NCBI GenBank assembly: GCA_964036045.1
Contig: OZ038381.1
Location: forward strand, 100,817,367 to 100,881,366
From: Eutreptiella sp. 'Long Island Sound 2002'
Taxonomy: Eukaryota; Euglenozoa; Euglenophyceae; Eutreptiales; Eutreptiaceae
Reading direction: 5' to 3'
Length of the DNA: 64,000 nt
Positions 49,671 to 59,311 of this stretch are shown here, in pieces. Positions within the stretch are counted from its first letter, which is position 1, and every line of letters begins with the position of its first letter. The translations under genes and the position numbers were made by a program. The notes below the pieces were generated by a model, which was given only the letters and a program-made list of their open reading frames with translations, made no database searches and was not told where the DNA came from.

Positions 49671-49739
49671 GTGCACAACCCGGCCACAGCCGGGGCATTG
49701 GCCGGGGCGTCTTCGCCGTCAGGTAGCTCCTCCCCCGCC

Positions 49740-50210
49740 CCAGAGTGTGCGAACTGACCACGGCCCGGGCACCTTCCCTGTCTAGTGTACCCCCTCTCGC
49801 CCGGCGTGCGCGCACCAGCCACGACGGGGGCGAGCTGCCTGTTCCGTGTCCTCCTCCCGCCCCGGCGCGCGCGAACCAGCCACGATCGCGGCTAGCTGCC
49901 AGTCACGTGTCCCTCCCCCGCCTCGGCGTGCGCGCACCGGCCACGACCGGCGCGAGCTGCGTGTCACGTGTCCCCCTCCCGCCCTGGCGTGCGTGAACCA
50001 GCCACGACCGGGGCGAGCTGCCTGTCGCGTGTCCCCCTCCCGCCCCCGTGTGCGCGCACCAGCCACGACAGGGGCGAGCAGCCTGTCACGTGTCCCTCTC
50101 CCGCCCTGGCGTGCGCGCACCACTTGCGACCGAGGCGAGCTGCCTGTCACGTGTCCCCCTCCCGCCCCGGCTTGCGCGAACCAGCCGCGACCGGGGCAGT
50201 GCAGCGCCGC
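49740..50210 (+). repeat. Diverged 61-bp relatives of the satellite at the array edge
   Basis: About eight units carry GCGCACCAGCCACGACCGG, GGGCGAGCTGCCTGTCACG and CTCCCGCCC in the same order as the 63-bp monomer but with many differences. Two neighbouring units place ACCAGCCAC 61 bp apart (49998 and 50059). Most units contain CACGTG or a one-base variant. Degraded monomers at an array edge are expected when only the interior is homogenised by unequal exchange. Confidence 0.8.
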
Positions 50211-50535
50211 ACGCGCAGTGCTGTGCGGCACGGCGCGCACAGTGTGCAGTGGCACAACCCAGCACACACAGTGCAGAGGGGCACAACACACATGTGCACT
50301 GCGGCGCGCCACGCTCTGAACGGAGGAGCGCAACACGCACGGTGCAGTACAGCACGTCACGCACAGTGCAGAGCGGTGCGCCACACTGAGCAGTGTAGCA
50401 CAGCACGCACAGCGCAGTGTACAGCACAGCACAGCACCGTGCAGTGCAGCGCGCACCGTGCAGTGCGGCACAACACACACAATGTAGTGCAGTGCGCAGC
50501 ACAATGCAGCGTGGCGCAGCACACATAGTGCAGTG
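50205..50535. repeat. GTGC/GCAC-rich low-complexity sequence
   Basis: The sequence consists of short overlapping words such as GTGCAGTGCAG, GCACAACACAC and GCGGCGCGCC without one fixed period. A loose 25-30 bp rhythm of AGTGCAG and CACGCACAG is visible. Open frames across it show no domain. It separates the 63-bp satellite family from the C-rich repeats to the right. Confidence 0.65.
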
Positions 50536-50745
50536 CAGTGCGGCCCCCTCCCTCCCGCCCCCCCCCCCCCCACCCTCCCACCACCCCCCTCCCCGCCCAA
50601 CCCGCGGCACGGCGGCGAGCCTGCCCCTCCCCCAGTCCGCGGCGGCGGCTGGGGGCGCGCAGCATGCATGGCCGGCGGATATGCAGAGTCGTCGGGACAG
50701 CCATCGAGCGCCCCCCGGGCGGCCTGTGAGCCTCATCATCGGCCT
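50536..50745. other. GC-rich spacer, nothing recognised
   Basis: A poly-C tract (about 50558-50595) is followed by about 140 bases of apparently single-copy GC-rich sequence. No gene, repeat or regulatory site could be supported. Confidence 0.5.
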
Positions 50746-50783
50746 TCAAATCAAATCAAATCAAATCAAATCAAATCAAATCA
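50746..50783 (+). repeat. TCAAA pentanucleotide microsatellite
   Basis: Seven complete TCAAA units plus TCA run without interruption from 50746 to 50783. Confidence 0.95.
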
Positions 50784-51300
50784 TAGCCCCCCCCCCCCCC
50801 TGGACTTCATAGCCCCCCCATCAATTTCATATGCCCCCCTATCAATTTCATAGCCCCCCCCCCATCCATTACATAGCCCCCTCCCCTATCAATTGCATAG
50901 CCCCCCCCTATCAATTTCATAGCCCTACCCCCCATCAATTTCATAGCCCCCCCCCATGCATTTCATAGCCCCCCCATCAATTTCATATGCCCCCCTATCA
51001 ATTTCATAGCCCCCCCCCTATCCATTACATAGCCCCCCCCCTATCAATTTCATAGCCCCCCCCCCATCAATTTCATAGCCCTACCCCCCATCAATTTCAT
51101 AGCCCCATCCCCATCAATTTCATAGCCCCACCCCCATTCAATTTCATACCCCCCCTCCATCGATTTCATAGCCCCCCGCCCTATCAATTTCATAACCCCC
51201 CCCTTATCAATTTCATAACCCCCCCCTTATCAATTTCATAGCCCCCCCCCAATCGATTTCATAGCCCCCCCCCTCGACTTCATAGCCCCCCCCCCCCTCA
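50784..51300 (+). repeat. C-rich short tandem repeat (ATCAATTTCATAGCCCC unit)
   Basis: Roughly 17-18 irregular units combine ATCAATTTCATAG with a run of 6 to 14 C residues, so the period varies between about 22 and 32 bp. Substitutions such as CTGGACTTCATAG, ATCCATTACATAG and ATGCATTTCATAG mark sub-variants. The C-runs would be hard to sequence, so the exact lengths may be unreliable. Confidence 0.9.
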
Positions 51301-51440
51301 TTGATTCACAGACGGGTGTAGACCCCTCTTAGGAATTGGTGCGTGGGCACGCGCCAATTCCTAGAGGGGTGTAGCCCCTGTTAGGAATTGGCGCGTGGGG
51401 ACGCGCTACTTTCTAGAGGGGTCTTATTTCGGGGGTGTAG
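51301..51440. repeat. Diverged edge units of the palindromic satellite
   Basis: This junction contains early variants of the right-hand satellite, for example GGAATTGGTGCGTGGGCACG and GCGCCAATTCCTAG, which form an inverted repeat in the same layout but with altered bases. It marks the left edge of the 52-bp array and, like the 61-bp units at 49.7-50.2 kb, is more diverged than the interior. Confidence 0.7.
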
Positions 51441-54400
51441 ACCCCCGAAATAATTGACGCAGGGGCATGCATCAAATTTTTTGGGGTCTAGACCCCTCAA
51501 ATAATTGACGCATGGGCATGCGTCAATTATTTCGGGGGTCTACACCCCCCAGATAATTGACGCATGGGCATGCGTCAAATAATTAACGCATGGGCATGTG
51601 TCAAATATTTTTGGGGTCTAGACCCCCCAAATAATTGATGCGTGGGCATGCGTCAATTATTTTGGGGGGTCTACACCCCTCAAATAATTGACACATGGGC
51701 ATGCGTCAATTATTTTGGGGGTCTACACCCCCCTAGGAATTCACGCATGGGCATGCGTCAAATAATTGACGCATGGGCATGCGTCAATTATTTCCGGGGT
51801 CTAAACCCCCCAAATAATTGAAGCATTGGCATGGGTCAATTATTTTCGGGGTCAACACCCCTCAAATAATTGACGCATAGGCTTGCGTGAATGATTTTGG
51901 AGGTCTAGACACCCATAGGAATTGACGCATGGGCATGCGTCAAAGAATTGATGCATGGACATGCGTCAAAGAATTGACGCATGGGCATGCGTCAATTATT
52001 TTGGGGGTCTAGACCCCTCACATAATTGACGCATGGGCATGCGTCAATTTTTTCGGGGTCTACTCCACCAGATGATTGACGCATCGGCATGCGTCAAATA
52101 TTTCCGGGGCCTAGACCCCTCAAATAATTGACGCATACGGTTGCGTCAATTATTTTTGGGGTCTAGACCCCCCTAGGAATTGATGCATGGGCATGCGTCA
52201 ATTACTTTGGGGGTTTACAACCCCCAAATAATTGACGCATAGGCATGCGTCAATTACTTTGGGGGTCCACACCCCCCAAAGGATTGACACGTGGGCATGC
52301 GTCAATTATTTGGGGCGTCTAGACCCCCATAGGAATCGACGCATAGGGTTGCGTCGTTTATTTTGGGGGTCTAGACCCCCATAGGAATTGACCTATGGGC
52401 ATGCGTCAAATAATTGACGCATGGGCATGCGTCAATTAACCTGGGGGTCTAAACCCCGCAAATAATTGATGGATGGGCATGCGTCCATTATTTTTTGGCG
52501 TCTACACCCCCTAGATAATTGACGCATAGGCTTGCGTCAATTTTTTTTGGGGTCTACACCCCCCAGATAATTGACCCAAAGGCTTGCGTCAATTGATTTG
52601 GGGGTCTAGACCCCCCTAGGAATTGACGATTGTGCATGCGTCAAATAATTGACGCACGTGCATGCGTCAATTATTTTGGGGGTCTAGACCCCTCACATAA
52701 TTGACGCATGGGCATGCGTCAATTTTTTCGGGGTCTACTCCACCAGATAATTGACGCATCGGCATGCGTCAAATATTTCCGGGGCCTAGACCCCTCAAAT
52801 AATTGACGCATACGGTTGCGTCAATTATTTTTGGGGTCTAGACCCCCCTAGGAATTGATGCATGGGCATGCGTCAATTACTTTGGGGGTTTACAGCCCCC
52901 ACATAATTGACGCATAGGCATGCGTCAATTACTTTGGGGGTCCACACCCCCCAAAGGATTGACGCGTGGGCATGCGTCAATTATTTGGGGCGTCTAGACC
53001 CCCATAGGAATCGACGCATAGGGTTGCGTCGTTTATTTTGGGGGTCTAGACCCCCATAGGAATTGACCTATGGGCATGCGTCAAATAAGTGACGCATGGG
53101 CATGCGTCAATTAACCTGGGGGTCTAGACCCCGCAAATAATTGACGCATGGGCATGCGTCCATTATTTTTGGCGTCTACACCCCCTAGATAATTGACGCA
53201 TAGGCTTGCGTCAATTTTTTTTGGGGTGTACACCCCCCAGATAATTGACCCAAAGGCTTGCGTCAATTAATTTGGGGGTCTAGACCCCCCTAGGAATTGA
53301 CGGTTGTGCATGCGTCAAATAATTGACGCACGTGCATGCGTCAATTGTTTTGGGGGTCTAGACCCCTCAAATAATTGAGGCATAGGGTTGCATCCATTCT
53401 TTTGGGGGTCTAGACCCCCCTAGGAATTGACGCATGGGCATGCATCAATTATTTTGGGGTCTACACCCCTCCCCAAACAATTGACGCATGGGCATGCGTC
53501 AATCATTTTGGGGGTCTAGACCCCTCAAATAATTGACGCATGGTCATGCGTCAATTATTTTGGGTGTCTAGACCCCTCAAATAATTGACGCATGGGCATG
53601 CGTCAATTATGTTGGGGGTCTACTCCACCAGATAATTGATGCATGGGCATGCGTCAATTATTTCGGTGGTCTAGACCCCTCAAATAATTGACGCATAGGG
53701 TTGGTTCAATTATTTTGGGTGATTAGACCCCCCTAGGAATTGACGCATGGGCATGCGTCAAATAATTGATGCATGGGCATGCGTCAATTATTTTGGGGTC
53801 TACACCCCTCCCCCAAATAATTGACGCATGGGCATGCGTCAATCATTTTGGGGGTCCACACCCCCCAGATAGTTGACGCATGGGCATGCGTCAATTGTTT
53901 TGGGGGTCTAGACCCCTCAAATAATTGTCGCATGGTCATGCGTCAATTATTTTGGGTGTCTACACCCCTCAAATATTTGACGCATGGGCATGCGTCAATT
54001 TTTTTGGGGGTCTACTCCACCAGATAATTGACGCATGGGCATGCGTCAAATATTTCCGGGGCCTAGACCCCTCAAATAATTGACGCATACGGTTGCGTCA
54101 ATTATTTTTGGGGTCTAGACCCCCCTAGGAATTGATGCATGGGCATGCGTCAATTACTTTGGGGGTCTACAACCCCCAAATAATTGACGCATGGGCATGC
54201 GTCAATTTTTTTGGGGGTCTAGACCCCCATAGGAGTTGACGCATAGGGTTGCGTCAATTATTTTTTGGGCCTAGACCCCCATAGGAATTGACGCATGGGC
54301 ATGCGTCAAATAATTGACGCATGGGCATGCGTCAATTATTTTGGGTGTCTAGACCCCTCAAATAATTGACGCATGGGCATGCGTCAATTATGTTGGGGGT

Positions 54401-57400
54401 CTACTCCACCAGATAATTGATGCATGGGCATGCGTCAATTATTTGGGTCGTCTAGACCCCTCAAATAATTGACGCGTAGGGTTTGTTCAATTATTTTGGG
54501 GGTTTAGACCCCCCTAGGAATTGACGCATGGGCATGCGTCAAAAAATTGATGCATGGGCATGCGTCAATTATTTTGGGGGTCTAGACCCCTCACATTATT
54601 GACGCATGGTCATGCGTCAATTTTTTTGGGGGTCTACTCCACCAGCTAATTAACGCATCGGCATGCGTCAAATATTTTCGGGGCCTAGACCCCTCAAATA
54701 ATTGACGCATCCGGTTGCGTCAATTATTTGAGGGGTCTACTCCACCAGATAATTGATGCATGGGCATGCGTCATTTACTTTGGGGGTCCACACCCCCCAA
54801 AGAATTGACGCGTGGGCATGCGTCAATTATTTGGGGCGTCTAGACCCCCATAGGAATCGACGCATAGGGTTGCGTCGTTTATTTTGGGGGTCTAGACCCC
54901 CATAGGAATTGACCTATGGGCATGCGTCAAATAATTGACGCATGGGCATGCGTCAATTAACCTGGGGGTCTAGACCCCGCAAATAATTGACGGATGGGCA
55001 TGCGTCCATTATTTTTGGCGTCTACACCCCCTAGATAATTGACGCATAGGCTTGCGTCAATTTTTTTTGGGGTCTACACCCCCCAGATAATTGACCCAAA
55101 GGCTTGCGTCAATTAATTTTGGGGTCTAGACCCCCCTAGGGATTGACGATTGTGCATGCGTCAAATAATTGACGCACGTGCATGCGTCAATTGTTTTGGG
55201 GGTCTAGACCCCTCAAATAATTGAGGCATAGGGTTGCATCCATTCTTTTGGGGGTCTAGACCCCCCTAGGAATTGACGCATGGGCATGCGTCAATTATTT
55301 TGGGGTCTACACCCCCCCCAAATAATTGACGCATGGGCATGCGTCAATCATTTTGGGGGTCCACACCCCCCAGATAATTGACGCATGGGCATGCGTCAAT
55401 TGTTTTGGGGGTCTACACCCCCCAAATAATTGACGCATGGTCATGCGTCAATTATTTTGGGTGTCTACACCCCTCAAATATTTGATGCATGGTCATGCGT
55501 CAATTTTTTTGGGGGTCTACTCCACCAGATAATTGACGCATCGGCATGCGTCAAATATTTCCGGGGCCTAGACCCCTGAAATAATTGACGCATACGGTTG
55601 CGTCAATTATTTTTGGGGTCTAGACCCCCCTAGGAATTGACGCATGGGCATGCGTCAATTACTTTGGGGGTCTACAACCCCCAAATAATTGACGCAAGGG
55701 CATGCGTCAATTTTTTTTTGGGGTTCAGACCCCCATAGGAATTGACGCATAGGGTTGCGTCAATTATTTTTTGGGCCTAGACGCCCATAGGAATTGACGC
55801 ATGGGCACGCGTCAAATAATTGACGCATGGGCATGCGTCAATTATTTCGGGGGTCTACACCCCCCAAATAATTGACGCATGGGCGTGCGTCAATTTTTTG
55901 GGGGGTCTAGACCCCCCTAGGAATTGACGCATGGGCATGCGTCAAATAATTGATGCATGGGCATGCGTCAATTATTTTGGAGCTGTAGACCCCCCAAATA
56001 ATTGACGCATGGGCATGCGTCAATTACTTTGGGGGTCTACACCCCCCAAATAACTAACACATGGGCATGCGTCAATTAATTGGGGGGTCTAGACCCCCAT
56101 AGGAATTGACGCATAGGGTTGCATCAATTATTTTTTTGGGTCTAGACACCCATAGGAATTGACGCATGGGCATGCGTCAAATAATTGACGCATGGGCATG
56201 CGTCAATTACTTTGGGGGTCTAGACCCCCCAAATAATAGACGCATAGGGTTGCGTCAATTATTTTGGGGGTCTAGACCCCCCTAGGAATTGACGCATGGG
56301 CATGCGTCAAATAATTGACGCATAGGCATGCGTCAATTGTTTTGGGGCTGTAGACCCCCCAAATAATTGACGCATGGGCATGCGTCAATTATTTGGGGGT
56401 CTACACCCCCTAGATAGTTGACGCATGGGCATGCGTCAATTATTTTGGAGGTCTACACCCCTCAAATAATTGACGCATGGGCATGCGTCAATTTTTCGGG
56501 GGGTCTAGACCCCTTAAATAATTGACGCATAGGGTTGCGTCAAATAACCTGGGCGTCTAGACCCCCCTAGGAATTGACGCATGGGCATGCGTCAAATAAT
56601 TAACGCATGGGCGTGCGTCAATTATTTGGGGGTGTACACCCCCCAAATCATTGACGCATGGGCATGCGTCAATTTTTTCGGGGGTTTACAACCCCCAGAT
56701 AGTTGACGCATGGGCATGTCGTCAATTAATTTGGGGGTCTCCACCCCTCAAATAATTGACGCATGGGCATGCGTCAATTATTTTGGACGTCTACACCCCC
56801 CCAATAATTGACGCATGGGCATGCGTCACCTTTTCGGGGGGTCTAGACCACCATAGGAATTGATGCATAGGGTTGCGTCAATTATTTGGCGGGTCTAGAC
56901 CCTCATAGGAATTGACGCATAGAGTTGCGTGAAATATTTGGGGGGTCTAGACCCCCATAGAAATTGACGCAGGGGCATGCGTCAATTGTTTGTGGGGTCT
57001 AGACCCCCCAGATAATTGACGCAAAGGCTTGCGTCAATTATTTTCGGGATATAGACCCCCCTAGGAATTGACGCATGGGCATGCGTCAAAGAATTGACCC
57101 ATGGGCATGTGTCAATTTTTTTTGGGGTCTAGACCCCTCACATAATGGACACATAGGGTTGCGTCAATTTTTTTGGGGGGTCTAGACCCCCCAGATAATT
57201 GACCCATGGGCATGCGTCAAATTATTGACGCATGGGGATTCATCAATTATTTTGGCGGTCTACACCCCCCAAATAATTGACGCATGGGCATGCGTCAATT
57301 ATTTGGGGGCTCTAGACCCCCATAGGAATGGATGCATAGGGCATAGGGTTGCGTCAATTATTTTGGCGGTCTAAAACCCCCAACCAATTGACGCTTGGGC

Positions 57401-58020
57401 ATGCGTCAATGATTTGGGGGGTCTACACCCCCCAAATAGGTGAGACATAGGGTTGCGTCAATTATTGGGGGGTCTAGACCCCCCTAGGAATTGACGCATG
57501 GGCATGCGTCAAAGAATTGACGCATGGGCATACGTCAATTATTTCGGGGGTCTAGACCCCTCAAATAATTGACGCATGGGCATGCGTCAATTATTTTGGG
57601 GGTCTACACCCCCCAAATAATTTACGCATGGGCATGCGTTAATTGTTTGGGGGGTCTAGACCCCCCTAGGAATTGACGCATGGGCATGCGTCAATTCTTT
57701 CGGGGGTCTAGACCGGTCAAATAATTGACGCACAAGGTTGCCTCAATTAATTTGGGGGTCTACACCCCCCCTATGAATTGACGCATGGGCATGCTTCAAA
57801 TAGTTGACGCGTGGGCACGCGTCACTTATTTTGGGGGGTCTAGACCCCCATAGGAAATGACGCATAGGGTTGCGTCAATTATTTTGGGGGTGTAGACCCC
57901 CATAGGAATTGACGCATAGGGTTGCGTCAATTATTTTGGGGCTCTAGACCCCCATAGGAATTGACGCATAGGGTTTGGTCAATTGTTTTGGGGGTCTACA
58001 CCCCCATAGGAATTGACGCA
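51441..58020. repeat. 52-bp palindromic satellite array (about 125-130 units)
   Basis: The basic unit is about 52 bp and has two dyads. One is TTGACGCATG-GG-CATGCGTCAA, whose arms often extend through AATAA/TTATT to 15-16 bp. The other is GGGGGTCTAGACCCCC, a perfect palindrome, with TCTACA as a common non-palindromic variant. Some units drop the second dyad and repeat the first directly (GCGTCAAATAATTGACGC), giving a 27-bp sub-period. Variants TAGGGTTGCGTCAA and CCCCATAGGAATTGACG recur. Because both halves are self-complementary, the array reads nearly the same on both strands. Open frames inside it are short and repeat-derived. Confidence 0.95.
51990..52665 (+). repeat. Higher-order unit of about 675 bp in the palindromic satellite
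   Basis: The tag ACGCATACGG appears at 52131, 52806, 54083 and 55588, with a one-base variant at 54705. The first two lie in blocks whose order of variants (CTACTCCACCAGAT, CATCGGCATGCG, GGGGCCTAGACCCC, TACGGTTGCG) is the same over about 675 bp. Later blocks share parts of it at other spacings. Confidence 0.75.
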
Positions 58021-58597
58021 TACCCCTTCCCCTTCCCCCCTGTCCTGCCACCCCCGCCTGCACCCGTCCGTGCCCGCTCACCAGCCGGTAGGCAAACATG
58101 CCTACCAGCGTTTGCCCCTCCGGTAACTTGCAACCCCCTTCACCAAAATGGGGCAGGGGAACGGGATGCGGAGTTGACCTTGCACCTCTTGGGCCTCCAC
58201 TCCACTCCACTGCCACCTCCCACATGGCAGAGACGTGCTTCTGCCTCCCGTTGGGGCCGGGCGCGACCTTGTGCTGCCACGCAGGGTCCAGCTGCCGCGC
58301 AGCCAAAGTGACCCGGGCCAGAGGAGGGTTGGTGTGGGCAGCGCCTAGGTCCTTACGCGACGGCATGGGGATCACCGCCTCCCGCCCCCACCGAGGGCCT
58401 GCTTCACTGCGATCGCTCCATTCACTTGGAACGGAGTGCTCGCGTATCATTGCGCTCACCGCGGGCCTCGCTGGGACCCGCCCGTGCCTGTGCCCTTGTA
58501 CCCCCTCGGCGGACTCCCCAGACACCTGCACTCGCAGCGGGGTGAAGCGCTTGCGCCCAGGGCTGCGGAACTCCGGCGTCAAGGCATGGAATGGAAC
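57944..58597 (-). CDS. Putative last exon of a minus-strand gene, running into the satellite
   Basis: An open frame of 217 codons starts after an acceptor-like TTCCTCTAG and ends at a stop inside the 52-bp satellite. Residues 1 to about 192 come from non-repetitive sequence and look protein-like, with a basic start (PEFRSPGRKRFTPLRVQ, residues 8-24) and a segment with Trp126 and Trp132 followed by FGEGGCKLPEGQTLVGMFAY (151-170). The last 25 or so residues are encoded by satellite DNA. Its first base continues exactly in phase from the exon at 58792-59025 across a 194-bp intron starting GTGCGC. I do not recognise the family. Either the satellite replaced the true 3' end or it now supplies the terminus and stop. 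Confidence 0.45.
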   Translation of the reverse strand, partial: VPFHALTPEFRSPGRKRFTPLRVQVSGESAEGVQGHRHGRVPARPAVSAMIREHSVPSEWSDRSEAGPRWGREAVIPMPSRKDLGAAHTNPPLARVTLAARQLDPAWQHKVAPGPNGRQKHVSAMWEVAVEWSGGPRGARSTPHPVPLPHFGEGGCKLPEGQTLVGMFAYRLVSGHGRVQAGVAGQGGRGRGMRQFLWGCRPPKQLTKPYASIPMGV

Positions 58598-58791
58598 CTA
58601 GAGGAAAAGCCAAGGTGTTGGAGCTAGCGCAGGAGAACGATGCAAAGGTCCATGGTGCAACCGAACGTAAGTGCTACAGATTTACCACAAATTTGTAGGA
58701 AAGTTGTACAAATTCCATACGAATTTTGTACGAATCCCACAGAATATTCCAAATTCGGACTGTGTGGCGCCGCATGAATAGGCATGCGCAC
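58598..58791 (-). other. Putative intron with TTCGTAC-type motif
   Basis: On the minus strand this 194-bp segment begins GTGCGC and ends TTCCTCTAG, and it separates two phase-0 exon ends. It is AT-richer than the exons and contains GATTCGTACAAAATTCGTAT near its middle, a motif shared with two other putative introns of the same gene. Confidence 0.45.
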
Positions 58792-59025
58792 CTGTATGGG
58801 ATTGCAGCAGCAGACTAGGAGGGAGAGGGGGAGGGCCTCCAAGGCGGCAAAAATTGAACCATGGATTTCCCCGCCACCGAGCGCACAGAACAATTCTATG
58901 GCGATGGGGACGTCGCACGTCGAGTAGTGGCGGGGAAATATTTGTCTAGCTCTTCCTATGAGCCGTCGCATTCGTGCATCAGGGTCGCAGAGGTTGGGGA
59001 AGGTGACTAGATGTTGGCCATAGCC
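58792..59025 (-). CDS. Putative internal exon of the minus-strand gene (78 codons)
   Basis: This exon is 234 bp long, 78 codons with no stop, bounded by CCTAGCAG on the acceptor side and CAG/GTGCGC on the donor side. Both ends fall between codons. The translation includes FPNLCDPDARMRRLIGRARQ (residues 9-28) and later a cysteine cluster, VCCCNP. It has the mixed composition of a folded protein, unlike the repeat-derived frames elsewhere. A stop codon lies immediately upstream in the same frame, as expected for an intron boundary. I do not recognise the family. Confidence 0.5.
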
Positions 59026-59311
59026 CTGCTAGGACTTCTTTCTTGGGCCTGATTTTTCTGTGTGCTGCCAATGACACCATGTGATACTATGTCAAAAATG
59101 GGTTACTAGCCCGTTGTCTTGGTGGAAGAAAAAGGGTTATCGTCCCCAGCCAAGTGCAGCCGCGCCGGGGCATGGTCGATTAGCTGCCCGTGTGATTGCG
59201 AGGTGTGTCCGTTGTGAGATTAGGCTCGTTTGCCTAAATTTACGACAAATTCGTACGAAATTCGTACCTATGAATGTCTTAGGCAATCAGGGGTTGTATT
59301 TGCCACATGCC

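Larger units (their letters stand above)
1651..49690 (+). repeat. 63-bp GC-rich satellite array (about 760 monomers)
   Basis: A head-to-tail array runs for about 48 kb. Its monomer begins AACAGGCCACGACCAGG and ends CCCCGGCGTGCGCC; for example TGCGCC recurs at 4443 and 4506, 63 bp apart. Dividing the span by 63 gives about 760 copies. Monomers vary mainly at two blocks: after CTGCCC (TGTCCAGCGCC, TGTCCGGCGGCC, AGTCCGGCAGCC, AGACCAGGGCCC) and after GTGCGCC. The variants recur in fixed orders, forming higher-order repeats. The length is divisible by three and the consensus lacks TAA, TAG, TGA and their complements, so all six frames stay open for hundreds of codons. The frames encode only 21-residue low-complexity repeats, and I treat the array as non-coding. 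No spacers, no transposon ends and no unique islands were seen within it. Confidence 0.95.

Noticed and set aside
1651-49690. Possible CRISPR array or repeat-protein gene (mucin, antifreeze, collagen type)
   Set aside because: There are no unique spacers between the repeats, so it is not CRISPR. No frame is favoured over the others, there is no signal peptide or terminal domain at either end, and all frames are equally open.
1594-49785. Giant open reading frames (up to about 1,800 codons) on both strands
   Set aside because: They arise in every frame because the 63-bp unit is a multiple of three and lacks stop triplets. They overlap each other, have no start context or domain, and are interrupted or shifted by indels shared between repeat copies.
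49745-50853. Overlapping frames of 63-295 codons across 49.7-50.8 kb
   Set aside because: They follow the 61-bp repeats and the GTGC/GCAC words. Composition is dictated by the repeats and no domain is visible.
53821-54027. 68-codon frame in the palindromic satellite
   Set aside because: It consists only of translated satellite units (ITHGHAS-like repeats) and has no independent support.
51441-58020. TGACGCA dyads as a CREB/AP-1 type regulatory region
   Set aside because: The similarity to TGACGTCA is partial, and the sequence is repeated over a hundred times as satellite. There is no gene arrangement that would make it a promoter.
57961-58601. Plus-strand frames opposite the minus-strand last exon
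   Set aside because: They overlap the better-supported minus-strand exons, lack matching splice sites and have less protein-like composition.
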